Source: Candidatus Gastranaerophilales bacterium (GTDB taxonomy: Bacteria > Cyanobacteriota > Vampirovibrionia > Gastranaerophilales > Gastranaerophilaceae). Taken from it: a stretch of DNA of 64,000 bases. The first letter of the stretch is position 1; each line of letters begins with the position of its first letter. The position numbers and the translations under genes were made by a program. The stretch is from assembly GCA_947631645.1 (NCBI GenBank), contig CANRMD010000001.1:55352-119351 (forward strand). The letters are read 5' to 3'. Below the pieces are notes generated by a model. It was not told the DNA's origin. It searched no databases and worked only from the letters and a program-made list of their open reading frames with translations. Below are positions 19,600 to 29,635 of this stretch, one piece after another.

Positions 19600-21897
19600 A
19601 TGGAATTTGTAAAACGAATTAAATTTACTGATATTATAATTTCTTCGGCATTGTCTTTTTGGTTAACAACGATAGCATATAAATTTTTATACAACACATG
19701 CCGCTATTCTAATTTAAAAGATTTTTATTCAGGAGTAAGCATATACGAAGACCATAATAAATATTTGGATACACACATCTACTTTTTATATTTAATATTA
19801 TTTTTTATTTTCACATATATATTAAGTTTTTTAGGAAAAACGAAACCGGAAAAAAATACATCTGATATTATTGAAACAAAAGACAGTAAAATAAAAAATA
19901 TATTTTTAAAGCTTCAATATATACCGCTATTTGGTTTTTTACTAATCAATCCGATAAATCATAATCTTTACCCCAAAGTTTTGGCAATAAGCTTAATACT
20001 TGTAGTTTTTGGGCTGATTGATGTATATAAATGTCAAAAGAAATCAACATTTTCAGCCTTTTCAATTTCCGCATTATTATTTATATTCTTTTTTTACAGC
20101 AATAATATTCAATTTTACCCTATAGACGACCACCATTTCGGAGAAACATTTGCAACATTTTTTTTGCATAATAACTTCAATTTACAATATTACAAAGATA
20201 TTATGCTTATACACGGATATATTGATGTTTTACCGTCATGGATTGGTAAATATTTATTTAACACAAATACAGTGTACGGATATCTGCTTGGTGAAACTCT
20301 ATATCGAAATTTAGGGCTAATATTTCTGCTGATTTCAGGATGCTACATATTTAAATCAAATAAGCAGTTAATTATACCTATAGTATTACTGCCAATGCCA
20401 TTACACTGTGCATTATTCTGCATGGGATATATAATTCTTACAAAAATACAAAATGTGAATATTAGGTTTATATTATACATAATATTTTCATTTACATTTT
20501 GTATGCTTTGGACGACAATTGGTTCATTTTGGCTACTGGCCAGCCTTCCATTAGCTTTTTATACTATACAGAAAAAACCTGAATTTAAATACATTTTATC
20601 GGGAATAATATTACTTATCATATTAATTCTCTCATTTAGAGAACCGATTTTTTACTATTTATCGGAATCAAAGAATTATCTGAACGGCTTTTTATATTCT
20701 TTCGGAAATAATTTTGGCAATTTTGGAGAAATTAATATTTTTGAGTATATTTATAAAATTTTTGCACTATTGTTTATCCCTGTATTAATTATTCAATTAA
20801 TAAAAGAATACCGTTGTGAAAGTAGAAATACCGATAAAATATTATTTCTTGTTTTTGCAATATTATTTGCGATAATATCACTTCCGTATACTTTAGGAAG
20901 AATAGATGGTTCAGGTTTTATAAGGTTAGGGTATATTTCATCAGCTTATATATTTATATTTTTACCTTATTTTATTTTGAATTTCTGTAGTATAAAATTC
21001 ATAAAAATTTCAAAAATTATTTACACTGCAATAATAATATTTGCAATAGGACTTAATATTACAACCATATACAATAAAGTTAAATACGTAGAAATCAAAC
21101 ACATTGATGCACAACAAGTTTACCTTGATAATCTAAATGAATATTTTAAAAAGTTTGATAAAAATTTTACTTTATTTGACATGACAAACAGAGGAATGAA
21201 TTATCTTTATCTTAATAAAAAATGTCCCGTCAAATATACTTCATACTACAATTCAATATCCTCAAAACAGGCGGAGAACTCTTTAAAAAGGCTAAAGCAA
21301 AATCCTCCTGATGTCATTATTATATACGCAAATAATATAACTCACGACAATATATATCCGTCTTTAAGAATTAACCCAATTTATAGATGGATACTGTTAT
21401 CCGGTAAATACAGATATGAAAAATACAAAAATTATGAATTTATGGTAAAAGAAGAAAATCAAAGTTTTTCAAAAAATGATTTATTAATGCTGGACTTAGT
21501 TTTATCAAATTATAATTTAAAATTTTTGCCTGAAGTATGGGCAAAATCAATAAAAAAACTTCCGTTAAAAGAAATTCAAAAAGAATTTTTCTTCTATACA
21601 GAGCAAAATAAACTAACAATACTTTTTAATTCGGAACAAAAAGGCAGTGATATTGATTTTATTTATTTGGGAAATAATATTAAATCGCCGTCAAAGTATA
21701 TAATTAAAATAAACAATTCAGAATCTGAGCTTACTTGCTACTCAAAGACAGGGAAATTGTTAATTCCTTTTGACAATTACCCCTCATGGATTTTAAATGA
21801 TAAAATAAAGACAATAACTATTGAGGCAATGAGTTTTAACAAACCAAACATAATTTTTTATAATAAAATAGGACGTGAAGATGAAAAAAATTATTAA
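19600..21897 (+). CDS. large polytopic membrane protein, possible GT-C-like glycosyltransferase
   Basis: 765 residues: about a dozen hydrophobic helices in the first ~500, then a soluble domain. The first large loop contains YPIDDHHFGETFATFF, an acidic loop in the place where GT-C transferases carry their catalytic Asp/Glu, and the N-terminal half otherwise resembles such enzymes only in topology. I do not recognise a named family. The start ATG at 19600 follows TTTGACGGGATAAATTT. The next gene (SGNH-type) overlaps its end by 17 bases, so the pair probably acts together on an envelope glycan. Confidence 0.6.
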   Translation: MEFVKRIKFTDIIISSALSFWLTTIAYKFLYNTCRYSNLKDFYSGVSIYEDHNKYLDTHIYFLYLILFFIFTYILSFLGKTKPEKNTSDIIETKDSKIKNIFLKLQYIPLFGFLLINPINHNLYPKVLAISLILVVFGLIDVYKCQKKSTFSAFSISALLFIFFFYSNNIQFYPIDDHHFGETFATFFLHNNFNLQYYKDIMLIHGYIDVLPSWIGKYLFNTNTVYGYLLGETLYRNLGLIFLLISGCYIFKSNKQLIIPIVLLPMPLHCALFCMGYIILTKIQNVNIRFILYIIFSFTFCMLWTTIGSFWLLASLPLAFYTIQKKPEFKYILSGIILLIILILSFREPIFYYLSESKNYLNGFLYSFGNNFGNFGEINIFEYIYKIFALLFIPVLIIQLIKEYRCESRNTDKILFLVFAILFAIISLPYTLGRIDGSGFIRLGYISSAYIFIFLPYFILNFCSIKFIKISKIIYTAIIIFAIGLNITTIYNKVKYVEIKHIDAQQVYLDNLNEYFKKFDKNFTLFDMTNRGMNYLYLNKKCPVKYTSYYNSISSKQAENSLKRLKQNPPDVIIIYANNITHDNIYPSLRINPIYRWILLSGKYRYEKYKNYEFMVKEENQSFSKNDLLMLDLVLSNYNLKFLPEVWAKSIKKLPLKEIQKEFFFYTEQNKLTILFNSEQKGSDIDFIYLGNNIKSPSKYIIKINNSESELTCYSKTGKLLIPFDNYPSWILNDKIKTITIEAMSFNKPNIIFYNKIGREDEKNY

Positions 21898-22837
21898 AAT
21901 AACTCTGTTAAATATACTTACAATTATATTAATTGTACTGGCTCTTGAAATAGGAGTTTGGTACTGTGAAAATGAAAGACTCGTTTTATCTAAAGACGAA
22001 TATGTATTAAAAAACGGTTTTTTTCCGTTTCATAAAGGAATGTACACATTTAATAAAGATTTAAGTGATTTCTTCACAGGAGAACCTAATAAAGGCAGAG
22101 CTCCCGAAGGATTAGAATACAAAAACAAAAAACCAATTGTAATATTCGGATGTTCATATGCCTATGGTTTTATGCTAAATAGAGAACAAACATTTTCTTA
22201 TAAGCTTTCAAAGCTTACAAAACGCCCTGTTTATAACAGAGCTTATGAATCTTGGGGTAGTGCTCACATGCTTTATCAAGCAAGAAGTAAGTATTTATAT
22301 GAACAAATTCCCGAACCCGAATATGTAATATTTTTATCAATGCATGACCATTTTAGAAGATTGTATGTTATGACATTTATGTCAGGCGATATATTGGGTG
22401 AAAATTTCTACCTCAGATATAAAGAAAAAAACGGAGAACTAATACAAATTAAAAATACAAATAAATTTTTGAATATTTTTAAAAGGCTTTATATTTTCCA
22501 AAAACTTCATCATTTTTACGTAAATAACTATATTTTAAAAAATGAAGATTATACTAACGGTTATGATTTCTACTTTAAACAACTGTCAGAAAGTAAAAAA
22601 GAAATGCAAAAGCATTGGAAAAATACAAAATTTGTATTCATTTTATATGATTGGATAAAAGATGAAGACACTATTTTAAACAAGCTGGAAAATGACGGAT
22701 ATATAATTATTAACCTACCAGCACTTGTTAATAAAGATTTATATGCAAAAGAATATATTCTTGAAAAAGATTATCATCCTAATGAAGAAGCTTGGAACCT
22801 TTTAACCCCGATTATTGCAAAAGAACTAAAACTCTAA
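21881..22837 (+). CDS. membrane-anchored SGNH/GDSL-like hydrolase or acyltransferase
   Basis: Start chosen at ATG 21881 (MKKIIKITL), with AGGA about 8 bases upstream; a GTG lies two codons earlier. One N-terminal anchor helix (about 5-25) is followed by an extracytoplasmic domain with the SGNH nucleophile block IVIFGCSYAYGF (usual G-D/N-S, here G-C-S) and the C-terminal catalytic pair D-x-H in KDYHPNEEAW. The DxxH-like motif and the Ser block fit SGNH enzymes that add or remove O-acyl groups on glycans. It overlaps the polytopic gene by 17 bases. Confidence 0.65.
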   Translation: MKKIIKITLLNILTIILIVLALEIGVWYCENERLVLSKDEYVLKNGFFPFHKGMYTFNKDLSDFFTGEPNKGRAPEGLEYKNKKPIVIFGCSYAYGFMLNREQTFSYKLSKLTKRPVYNRAYESWGSAHMLYQARSKYLYEQIPEPEYVIFLSMHDHFRRLYVMTFMSGDILGENFYLRYKEKNGELIQIKNTNKFLNIFKRLYIFQKLHHFYVNNYILKNEDYTNGYDFYFKQLSESKKEMQKHWKNTKFVFILYDWIKDEDTILNKLENDGYIIINLPALVNKDLYAKEYILEKDYHPNEEAWNLLTPIIAKELKL

Positions 22838-22897
22838 GATGACATTAGTATGTCTTTATAATAAAATAATTTTGAAGATTTTAAAAAGGAAAATAAG

Positions 22898-25354
22898 ATG
22901 AAAGTATCAATTGAATGGCTTAATGAATTTGTAGATATCAGTGATATAACAGTTGAACAAATAGTCAATGCACTAACCATGAGCGGGCTAGAAGTAGAAG
23001 AAACGGAAAAAATCGGAGCAAAGTTTACAAATATAAAAACGGCACAAATTAAAGCACTAAGGCAGCACCCTAATGCAGATAAACTTCATTTGGTTGATGT
23101 CGACTTGGGTAATAATGAAATAAAAACAGTTGTTTGTGGTGCTCAAAATATACAAGAGGGTCAAATTATTCCTTATGCGTCAGTAGGTTCAAAAGTACTA
23201 TCACGTAAAACAGGTGAAGAATATGAACTTACCCCCGCAGTTATAAGAGGTATTGAATCTCAGGGAATGCTTTGTTCACAAGACGAATTGGGACTTGACG
23301 GTTATCAGGAAGAAGACGGAATATTAATTTTAAACAGATTATATAATGACATTAAACTCGGTACAAAACTTGAAGAACTTTTAAATATAAAAGAAGATAC
23401 AATTATTGACGTATCTCCCACTCCAAACAGAGGCGATGAAATGTCTGTAATTGGCGTAGCGAGAGAAATAGCTTCTTTATTCAATAAAAAGCTTAAACTT
23501 AACCCCATACAAGCACTTAACGATTTATCAACGGATAAATTTAAAGTTGAGATAAAAGATAATGATACTTGTTTATATTACAGTGCCGGACTTATTAAAG
23601 ACGTAGTAATCAAGCCCTCGCCTGATTGGATGAAAAGAAGACTTGAAGTTTCAGGTATTCGTTCAATAAATAATGTTGTTGATATTACAAACTACGTTTT
23701 ATTGGAATACGGACAGCCTTTGCACGCTTTTGATATGGATAAATTAAACGGATATCTTTGTGTAAGAAGAGCTAATGAGGGTGAAACAATAGTTACGCTT
23801 GACGGAGTTGAAAGAAAACTGACAAATGACACCGTACTTATTGCGACACAAGATAAAGGAGTATGTATAGCAGGCGTATTCGGCGGTGAAAATTCCGAAA
23901 TTGATAATAATACAAAAAATATTGTACTGGAATCAGCATACTTTACACCGCATACAAACAGAAAAAGTTCTAGAAGCGTTGGTTACAGGAGTGAAGCTTG
24001 TGCAAGATTTGAAAGAGGAGTTGACATTGAACAGGTTAAACCGGCATTATTGCGTGCAATACAGCTAATGACAGAATATGCAAATGCAAAAACAGACGGA
24101 ATTGTTGAAACAGGTTCAAATACAATTGCCCCTCAAGAGATAACTCTCAGATTTAATCAGGTTAAAAGGCTTTTAGGAGTCGAAATTCCATCAGATGAAT
24201 GTGTATCAGTGCTTCAAAACCTTGGCTTTGAATTAATGGGCAAAAATGATATAGCAGCTAAATTTATAACTCCCAGCTTCAGAATTAATGATGTAAAACA
24301 AGAGGTTGATTTAATAGAAGAAATTGCAAGAATATACGGCTATGATAAAATAGCACCTACACTTCCAAACAAAACCCAATCACCTGAAATATCAGGAGAA
24401 ACCAAATTACTGAAAGAAGTGAACAAACTGTTTTTAGGATACGGGTTTAATGAAGCAATGACGTCTTCTCTAATCGGTGAACCGTTATTAAATCAATTCG
24501 GATTAAGCTATAATAAGGAAGAAGCGGTATTTGTTCAAAATCCGCAGTCAGATGAACATACCATGCTTCGTCAAACAACAATTGCCAATATTTTAAGCAC
24601 ACTAAAATCAAATTTTGATAACGGTCAAAAAAATGTTTGGCTCTATGAAATAGGGAAAACTTATTTTATAAAATCACCTGCCACACAAACTGATAGCGGA
24701 GTTGAAGAAAATCAAATTATTTCAGGCGTTATAACAGGTGAAACAAATCAAAACTTATGGAAAAAATTACCAAAAGTTGATTTTTATACACTAAAAGGTA
24801 TACTTGAAAGCTTGTTTGAGCTTTTGAAAATTTCACAGCGTGTAAAAATTTCACCGCCTGATGATTGTTCATATCTGCATCCGGGAAGAAGTGCAAAGGT
24901 TGTATTATTAAGTAAAACACCTGAAATTATCGGCTATTTCGGAGAAATTTACCCTTTAATAAAAGACAAATTAAAAATCAATCAGGATATTTTCCTCTTT
25001 GAATTAAATCTTGGAAAACTAATAAAAGCGTCACCATTATCGGTTGTAAAATACAAACCGCTTCCGCAGTTCCCTGAAGTTCAAAGAGATATTTCTTTTG
25101 CAATCGAACAAAATATTTCAAATGAACAAATAACACTGGCTATAAAGAAATGTGCTGATTCAAAAATATATAAAGGTGCTAACTTATTTGACATATATCA
25201 AGGTGAACATATTCAAGATGGTTATAAGAGTCTTGCTTACAGAATTACATTGCAAGATGAAAACGCTACATTAACGGATGAGATTATTGATAAAGAAATG
25301 AATTCAATAAAATCAGGATTAATGAAGAAATTTCCTCAAATAAGTTTCAGATAA
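22898..25354 (+). CDS. pheT: phenylalanyl-tRNA synthetase beta subunit
   Basis: 818 residues, normal full length. In order: N-terminal MKVSIEWLNEFVDISDITVE, an OB-fold tRNA-binding domain (about 40-150, KALRQHPNADKLHLVDVD), the B3/B4 editing region with RSINNVVDITNYVLLEYGQP, the B5 domain, the catalytic-like core (FLGYGFNEAMTSSLI), and the C-terminal anticodon-binding FDX-ACB domain (PQFPEVQRDISFAIE). It pairs with PheS to charge tRNA-Phe; pheS is not in this window. An SD (AAAGGAAAATAAG) precedes the ATG and a strong terminator follows. Confidence 0.98.
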   Translation: MKVSIEWLNEFVDISDITVEQIVNALTMSGLEVEETEKIGAKFTNIKTAQIKALRQHPNADKLHLVDVDLGNNEIKTVVCGAQNIQEGQIIPYASVGSKVLSRKTGEEYELTPAVIRGIESQGMLCSQDELGLDGYQEEDGILILNRLYNDIKLGTKLEELLNIKEDTIIDVSPTPNRGDEMSVIGVAREIASLFNKKLKLNPIQALNDLSTDKFKVEIKDNDTCLYYSAGLIKDVVIKPSPDWMKRRLEVSGIRSINNVVDITNYVLLEYGQPLHAFDMDKLNGYLCVRRANEGETIVTLDGVERKLTNDTVLIATQDKGVCIAGVFGGENSEIDNNTKNIVLESAYFTPHTNRKSSRSVGYRSEACARFERGVDIEQVKPALLRAIQLMTEYANAKTDGIVETGSNTIAPQEITLRFNQVKRLLGVEIPSDECVSVLQNLGFELMGKNDIAAKFITPSFRINDVKQEVDLIEEIARIYGYDKIAPTLPNKTQSPEISGETKLLKEVNKLFLGYGFNEAMTSSLIGEPLLNQFGLSYNKEEAVFVQNPQSDEHTMLRQTTIANILSTLKSNFDNGQKNVWLYEIGKTYFIKSPATQTDSGVEENQIISGVITGETNQNLWKKLPKVDFYTLKGILESLFELLKISQRVKISPPDDCSYLHPGRSAKVVLLSKTPEIIGYFGEIYPLIKDKLKINQDIFLFELNLGKLIKASPLSVVKYKPLPQFPEVQRDISFAIEQNISNEQITLAIKKCADSKIYKGANLFDIYQGEHIQDGYKSLAYRITLQDENATLTDEIIDKEMNSIKSGLMKKFPQISFR

Positions 25355-25359
25355 AATAC

Positions 25360-25389
25360 AAGCCTGACATAGCAGTCAGGCTTATTTTT
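25360..25389 (+). terminator. intrinsic terminator after pheT
   Basis: A 9-bp stem AAGCCTGAC (25360-25368) pairs with GTCAGGCTT (25375-25383) around a 6-base loop and is followed by a T-rich tail. It lies 5 bases past the pheT stop. Confidence 0.9.
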
Positions 25390-25475
25390 AAGCAAATATA
25401 CAACAAATAAATACAATATACAAACTCTTATATTATTAATTTTTGTATCATAATCAAATAATTTACTATTTTTTC

Positions 25476-25503
25476 TTGAAATCAAGAAGTAAACATATAT
25501 AAT
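25476..25503 (+). promoter_or_regulatory. sigma70-type promoter for the small Cys-rich gene
   Basis: TTGAAA (25476-25481), a 16-base spacer and a perfect TATAAT (25498-25503). Transcription would begin near 25510, upstream of the micro-ORF at 25530 and the GTG-started gene at 25592. It lies just after the pheT terminator. Confidence 0.65.
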
Positions 25504-25529
25504 ATAAATAGTGATGTTAGGGAAAATAC

Positions 25530-25592
25530 ATGCTTAATAACTACACATTACAAAATAATTTGGGGATAATAAAATCAAGGAGGAATTTCTAG
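25530..25592 (+). CDS. micro-ORF (20 aa) coupled to the downstream small gene
   Basis: ATG at 25530 preceded by AGGGA. It encodes MLNNYTLQNNLGIIKSRRNF, and its TAG stop overlaps the GTG start of the next gene by one base (TAGTG). The AAGGAGG that serves the next gene lies inside its last codons. This layout suggests translational coupling or a leader peptide. There is no homology evidence, and it may be incidental. Confidence 0.35.
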   Translation: MLNNYTLQNNLGIIKSRRNF

Positions 25593-25810
25593 TGCTTAGA
25601 AGCAGGGATATGGGCCGTTCTATAGCGGTTAGAAGATGGACTAATACAGCTTTGGAATGCTATAAACGCGGCTGTGTTTGCGAGGGGTGTTTTTATACCG
25701 ACTTCTTCAACGGTACCTCACAAAGATGCCAAATGAAAGCATCTGTATTAGAATTAGTGAGAGTGTTAGGAAAACCAAACGTTGAAATACAACAAGTTTT
25801 GGTAGATTAG
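25592..25810 (+). CDS. small Cys-rich protein, possible metal-binding, unknown function
   Basis: GTG start, well supported by a perfect AAGGAGG SD eight bases upstream. 72 residues. Five cysteines are arranged C23-x4-C28-x-C30-x2-C33-x12-C46, suggesting a zinc or iron-sulphur site, followed by a helix QMKASVLELVRVLGKPNVEI. Small proteins with a W-T-x-x-A-x-E-C-Y-x-x-G-C-x-C layout occur in clostridia as uncharacterised proteins; that is from memory. It has its own promoter and terminator, so it is a monocistronic (or bicistronic with the micro-ORF) unit. Confidence 0.8.
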   Translation: MLRSRDMGRSIAVRRWTNTALECYKRGCVCEGCFYTDFFNGTSQRCQMKASVLELVRVLGKPNVEIQQVLVD

Positions 25811-25830
25811 TTATTTATTAAATAAATTTA

Positions 25831-25855
25831 AAGCTCCCAATCGGGAGCTTTTTTA
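25831..25855 (+). terminator. intrinsic terminator between convergent genes
   Basis: AAGCTCCC (25831-25838) pairs with GGGAGCTT (25843-25850) around AATC and is followed by TTTTT. It ends the small Cys-rich gene and lies 22 bases from the stop of the convergent symporter gene. Confidence 0.9.
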
Positions 25856-25876
25856 TTACTTATTTATGACCTTATC

Positions 25877-27208
25877 TTATATAATTTCTTTATATTGGTC
25901 GGTATTATTTAACAAGTCATAATCAATTTCATTTTCATTATCAGCAATAACAGCCGTAACAACAGCATCACTTGCAACGTTAACGGTAGTTCTTAACATA
26001 TCAACTACACGGTCAATTGCAAATAAGAACGCAAAACCTTCAACAAGCTGCTGAGGAGTTAAACCTAAACCGTTCAAAACAAGTGCAATTGTAATCAACC
26101 CTGCACCGGGGATACCCGCACAAGTAGAAGATGCAATAATAACAAGCAGCATAATTTGAATTATTTGGATTGGATCCAAAGTAACTCCGTATGCTTGAGT
26201 TAAAAAGATAACACAAACTGTTTGGAATAGTGCCGTACCATCCATATTTAATGTAGCACCTAAAGGCAGAACAAAACTGCAAACCTTATGAGAAATACCG
26301 CGTTTTTCACAGCAAGCAATTGTTAACGGTAAAGTAGCACTGCTGCTTGCCGTACCAAATGCAACCAATAATGCTTCAATTATTGCCGTATAGAACGTAC
26401 CTATAGGTACTTTACTGAATATTTTTAATATTAACGGATATACAATAAAGAACTGGATACAAAAACCGACAAATACAATTGCAAAGAATTTAGATATTGT
26501 TGAGAATATTGATAAACCGAAAGAAGATACAGCAACTGTAGTTAATGCAAAAATACCGGGAGCCGCAAATATCATAATCCAATCAGTTATCTTCATTGTA
26601 GCAGCGAATACCGATTCAAAGAAAGAAACAATAGGTCTTGAAATTTCGCCGACTTTAGATAATGCCAAAGAGAATATTAACGCAAAGAATATAATCGGAA
26701 CCATTTCTCCTTTAGCTAAAGATTCCAATGGGTTTTGAGGAATCATATTTAAGAATATATTTCCAATATTACCTTTTTGTTCAGCTAAAGCACTGCTAAC
26801 ATTATTTTGAATTTCTAATGCGGCAGTTTGACTGATAAATTCCTGAACCCCAATACCGGGTTTAAACCCTAAAACTAAAGCAGCACCGATTACTACCGCA
26901 AGTACGGTAATTATACCGTAATATATAATCATTTTTTTACCGAATTTACCGATTTGTTTACTGTCACCGATACTTGAAATACCGACAACTATCGCAGAAC
27001 AAACAAGCGGAATAACTACCATTTGAATTATTCTTATAAATGCCTGTCCCACTATATTTAATAAATAAACAATCTTTTTAAAATTATCAGGATTATCATG
27101 AATAAAGTTACCGAAAATAATACCTGCTATAATTGCAATAAATATATGCCAGTTACGTTTGATACCCAAACCAACCGCAACAAAAATTGTCTGTAAATGT
27201 AATTTCAT
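25877..27208 (-). CDS. dicarboxylate/amino acid:cation symporter (DAACS family)
   Basis: Start chosen at ATG 27208 (MKLHLQTIFV) because GAGG lies just upstream; the longer reading has no SD. About 443 residues with eight helices and two re-entrant hairpins. The Ser-rich hairpin FGTASSSATLPLTI, the NMDGTALF motif and ASSTCAGIPGAGLITIALVL are the signature substrate and sodium sites of GltP/DctA/EAAT transporters. It imports glutamate, aspartate or C4-dicarboxylates with Na+ or H+; the residues do not let me pick one. It stands as a single gene. Confidence 0.92.
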   Translation of the reverse strand: MKLHLQTIFVAVGLGIKRNWHIFIAIIAGIIFGNFIHDNPDNFKKIVYLLNIVGQAFIRIIQMVVIPLVCSAIVVGISSIGDSKQIGKFGKKMIIYYGIITVLAVVIGAALVLGFKPGIGVQEFISQTAALEIQNNVSSALAEQKGNIGNIFLNMIPQNPLESLAKGEMVPIIFFALIFSLALSKVGEISRPIVSFFESVFAATMKITDWIMIFAAPGIFALTTVAVSSFGLSIFSTISKFFAIVFVGFCIQFFIVYPLILKIFSKVPIGTFYTAIIEALLVAFGTASSSATLPLTIACCEKRGISHKVCSFVLPLGATLNMDGTALFQTVCVIFLTQAYGVTLDPIQIIQIMLLVIIASSTCAGIPGAGLITIALVLNGLGLTPQQLVEGFAFLFAIDRVVDMLRTTVNVASDAVVTAVIADNENEIDYDLLNNTDQYKEII

Positions 27209-27310
27209 ATATACCTCTATTCGTACTAAAGTGTAATAATTGTACAATTAATTAAACAATAATTCAACCATTTAATATTTTTTGTATAATAAGTAATATA
27301 GATTTGGGTA

Positions 27311-28711
27311 ATGTTCATGGAAATACAAGAAAAAAAATATCATTTTATTGCAATAGGCGGAGTAGGAATGAGTGCTTTAGCCAAATATCTTATTGAAAGA
27401 GGGGCAAATGTTTCAGGGTCTGATATTCAGGAAAGTAAGTACACTCATTTAATTGAAAATTTAGGCGGAAAAGTTTATATCGGACACAATAAAGAATATA
27501 TTAAAGATGACATGATTATTATTGCAAGCAGTGCAATAAAAGATAATAACCCTGAAATACAAAGAGCTAAAGATTTGGGACTAAAAATATATCATCGCTC
27601 GGATATACTAAAAATGATATCGGATGAGTTTTCAAAACGTCCGAATTCTTGTTTTATTGGTTTTTCAGGTACACACGGGAAAACAACAACATCGGGATTA
27701 TGTTCTTATATATTAGAAAAAGCAAACTTAAAGCCGTCTTATGTTGTCGGAGGAATTATACCTGATATCACCGCTAACGGTGCATATAACTCTGATAAAT
27801 ATTTTATAGCAGAGCTTGATGAATCTGACGGAACAATTGAAAAATATTCAACAGACATTGCTGTTATTAATAACCTGGAAGAAGACCATCTTGACCACTA
27901 CAAAAACGGTTTTGTTGATATTGCCAAGACTTTTAACAAATATCTTTCCAATAATACTAAACAAAAAGTCATAATTAATAACGATAATGACGGAAATAAA
28001 AGATTTATGGAATTATATCCAAATTATAACTATATAACTTTCGGTTTGGAAAATGCAGACTACTGTGCAAAAAATATAATTTTCAACGGTTTTGAAACAA
28101 CATTTGATATATATTATAAAAATAATAAGTTAACACAAATAAAACTTTCAATTTTAGGTAAACACAATGTATATAATGCACTGGCAGTTTTCGTTTCTTT
28201 AAAAGAAGCAAATATAGAAACTGAAGGTTTTGAAAAATATTTTTACAGTTTTTCGGGGATGGGAAGAAGATTTCAAAAAGTATGTGAATTTAATGGAATA
28301 ACAATATATGATGATTATGCACATCATCCGAGTGAAATAAAAACAACTTTGATAAGTGCACATAATGCAAAAAAAAGCGGCCAAAAAATAGTTGCGGTTT
28401 TTCAACCACACAGATATACAAGACTTCAAAGCCTTTGGAATGAATTTTTAAATTCATTTGATGCCGCGGATAAATTACTTATAATTGATGTATTTTCCGC
28501 CGGCGAAAATAAAATTGAAAATATTAATTCGGAAAGATTTTCAAAAGAAATAAAGCATAAAGATGTACAATATATTTCAGGCTCAATAGATGAATGTGCA
28601 AAGAAAATTTATCCGATATTAAAAGAGAATGACATATTAATTACACTTGGTGCCGGTACTGTTACAAATATCGGAAAGCTCATTGAAGAAGAATATAAAA
28701 AGGCAGAATAA
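27311..28711 (+). CDS. murC: UDP-N-acetylmuramate--L-alanine ligase
   Basis: 466 residues. The N-terminal Rossmann motif HFIAIGGVGMSALAKYLI, the ATP loop FSGTHGKTTTSG (about 116-127), the catalytic ELDESDGT and the C-terminal domain with YDDYAHHPSEIKTTL identify MurC, which adds L-Ala to UDP-MurNAc. Two in-frame ATGs (27311, 27317) are possible, both behind TTTGGGTAATG. It is the first gene of a dcw-type operon murC-murB-ddl-ftsQ; murB starts directly after its stop. Confidence 0.97.
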   Translation: MFMEIQEKKYHFIAIGGVGMSALAKYLIERGANVSGSDIQESKYTHLIENLGGKVYIGHNKEYIKDDMIIIASSAIKDNNPEIQRAKDLGLKIYHRSDILKMISDEFSKRPNSCFIGFSGTHGKTTTSGLCSYILEKANLKPSYVVGGIIPDITANGAYNSDKYFIAELDESDGTIEKYSTDIAVINNLEEDHLDHYKNGFVDIAKTFNKYLSNNTKQKVIINNDNDGNKRFMELYPNYNYITFGLENADYCAKNIIFNGFETTFDIYYKNNKLTQIKLSILGKHNVYNALAVFVSLKEANIETEGFEKYFYSFSGMGRRFQKVCEFNGITIYDDYAHHPSEIKTTLISAHNAKKSGQKIVAVFQPHRYTRLQSLWNEFLNSFDAADKLLIIDVFSAGENKIENINSERFSKEIKHKDVQYISGSIDECAKKIYPILKENDILITLGAGTVTNIGKLIEEEYKKAE

Positions 28712-29635
28712 TTGACTGAAATTTTTGAAAATTACGAAATAAAAAATGATACAACATTTAAAATCGGTGGACGAATAGAAAAAGCCGCATTCCCTAAAAC
28801 TATAAATGAATTCATTGAACTTTTGCAATCAAAAGAATACGATATGGTTTTTGGCGGCTGTTCTAATGTTTTGTTCAGTTCAGGCTGTATTGATAAAAAA
28901 ATTATTATTACAAAAAATATAAATAATTATGAAATTAATGATAATCAAATAAAAGTTGAATGTGGAACAAAAGGTCCTCTTGTTTCAAAATATGCAAAAG
29001 ATAATGCACTAAGCGGTTTTGAATTTTTAATAGGTTTCCCGGGAACATTCGGCGGAATGGTTACAATGAATGCATCAGCACATAATCAGTCAATTTCAGA
29101 TTGTTTTATATCAGCAAGAATATATGATTTAAAAAATGATAAAATTGTTACCTTATACAAAAAAGATATGCAATTTAATTACAGACATTCAATAATTTCA
29201 GAAGGTGAATATATAGTATTAGATGCAATATTTGAGCTAAAAAAAGGCAATATCAATGATATAGAAGAATTAATGAACAGAAATATACAATTCAGAAAAC
29301 AACACCAACCGTCATTGTCATTTGGTAATGCCGGCAGTATATTCAAAAATCCCGCTAATGATTCAGCCGGCAGATTGCTTGACTTATGCAATATGAAAGG
29401 TCAGGAAGAAGGCGGAGCAAAAATTTACGAAAAACACGCAAACTTTATTATTAATTATAATAATGCCACTTCTACTGATATATTGACTCTTATGTATAAA
29501 ATGTATTCAAAAGTCAGAGAAAAGTATACAATTATATTAAAACCGGAAATAAAATTTGTAAAAGGAAATATTGAACAGGAAAACAAATTATGGCAAATAA
29601 TACAACAAGAAAATATTCATCAGATACAAAAATAG
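28712..29635 (+). CDS. murB: UDP-N-acetylenolpyruvoylglucosamine reductase
   Basis: TTG start immediately after the murC stop. 307 residues of a FAD-binding type (type II-like, with no long insertion). Visible: NDTTFKIGGRIE, the FAD-contacting GGCSNVLFS and GFEFLIGFPGTFGGMVTMNA, the catalytic Ser region SLSFGNAGSIFKNP, and a C-terminal E in KPEIKFV. It makes UDP-MurNAc. The last 46 bases overlap the start of ddl, consistent with tight operon coupling. Confidence 0.96.
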   Translation: MTEIFENYEIKNDTTFKIGGRIEKAAFPKTINEFIELLQSKEYDMVFGGCSNVLFSSGCIDKKIIITKNINNYEINDNQIKVECGTKGPLVSKYAKDNALSGFEFLIGFPGTFGGMVTMNASAHNQSISDCFISARIYDLKNDKIVTLYKKDMQFNYRHSIISEGEYIVLDAIFELKKGNINDIEELMNRNIQFRKQHQPSLSFGNAGSIFKNPANDSAGRLLDLCNMKGQEEGGAKIYEKHANFIINYNNATSTDILTLMYKMYSKVREKYTIILKPEIKFVKGNIEQENKLWQIIQQENIHQIQK

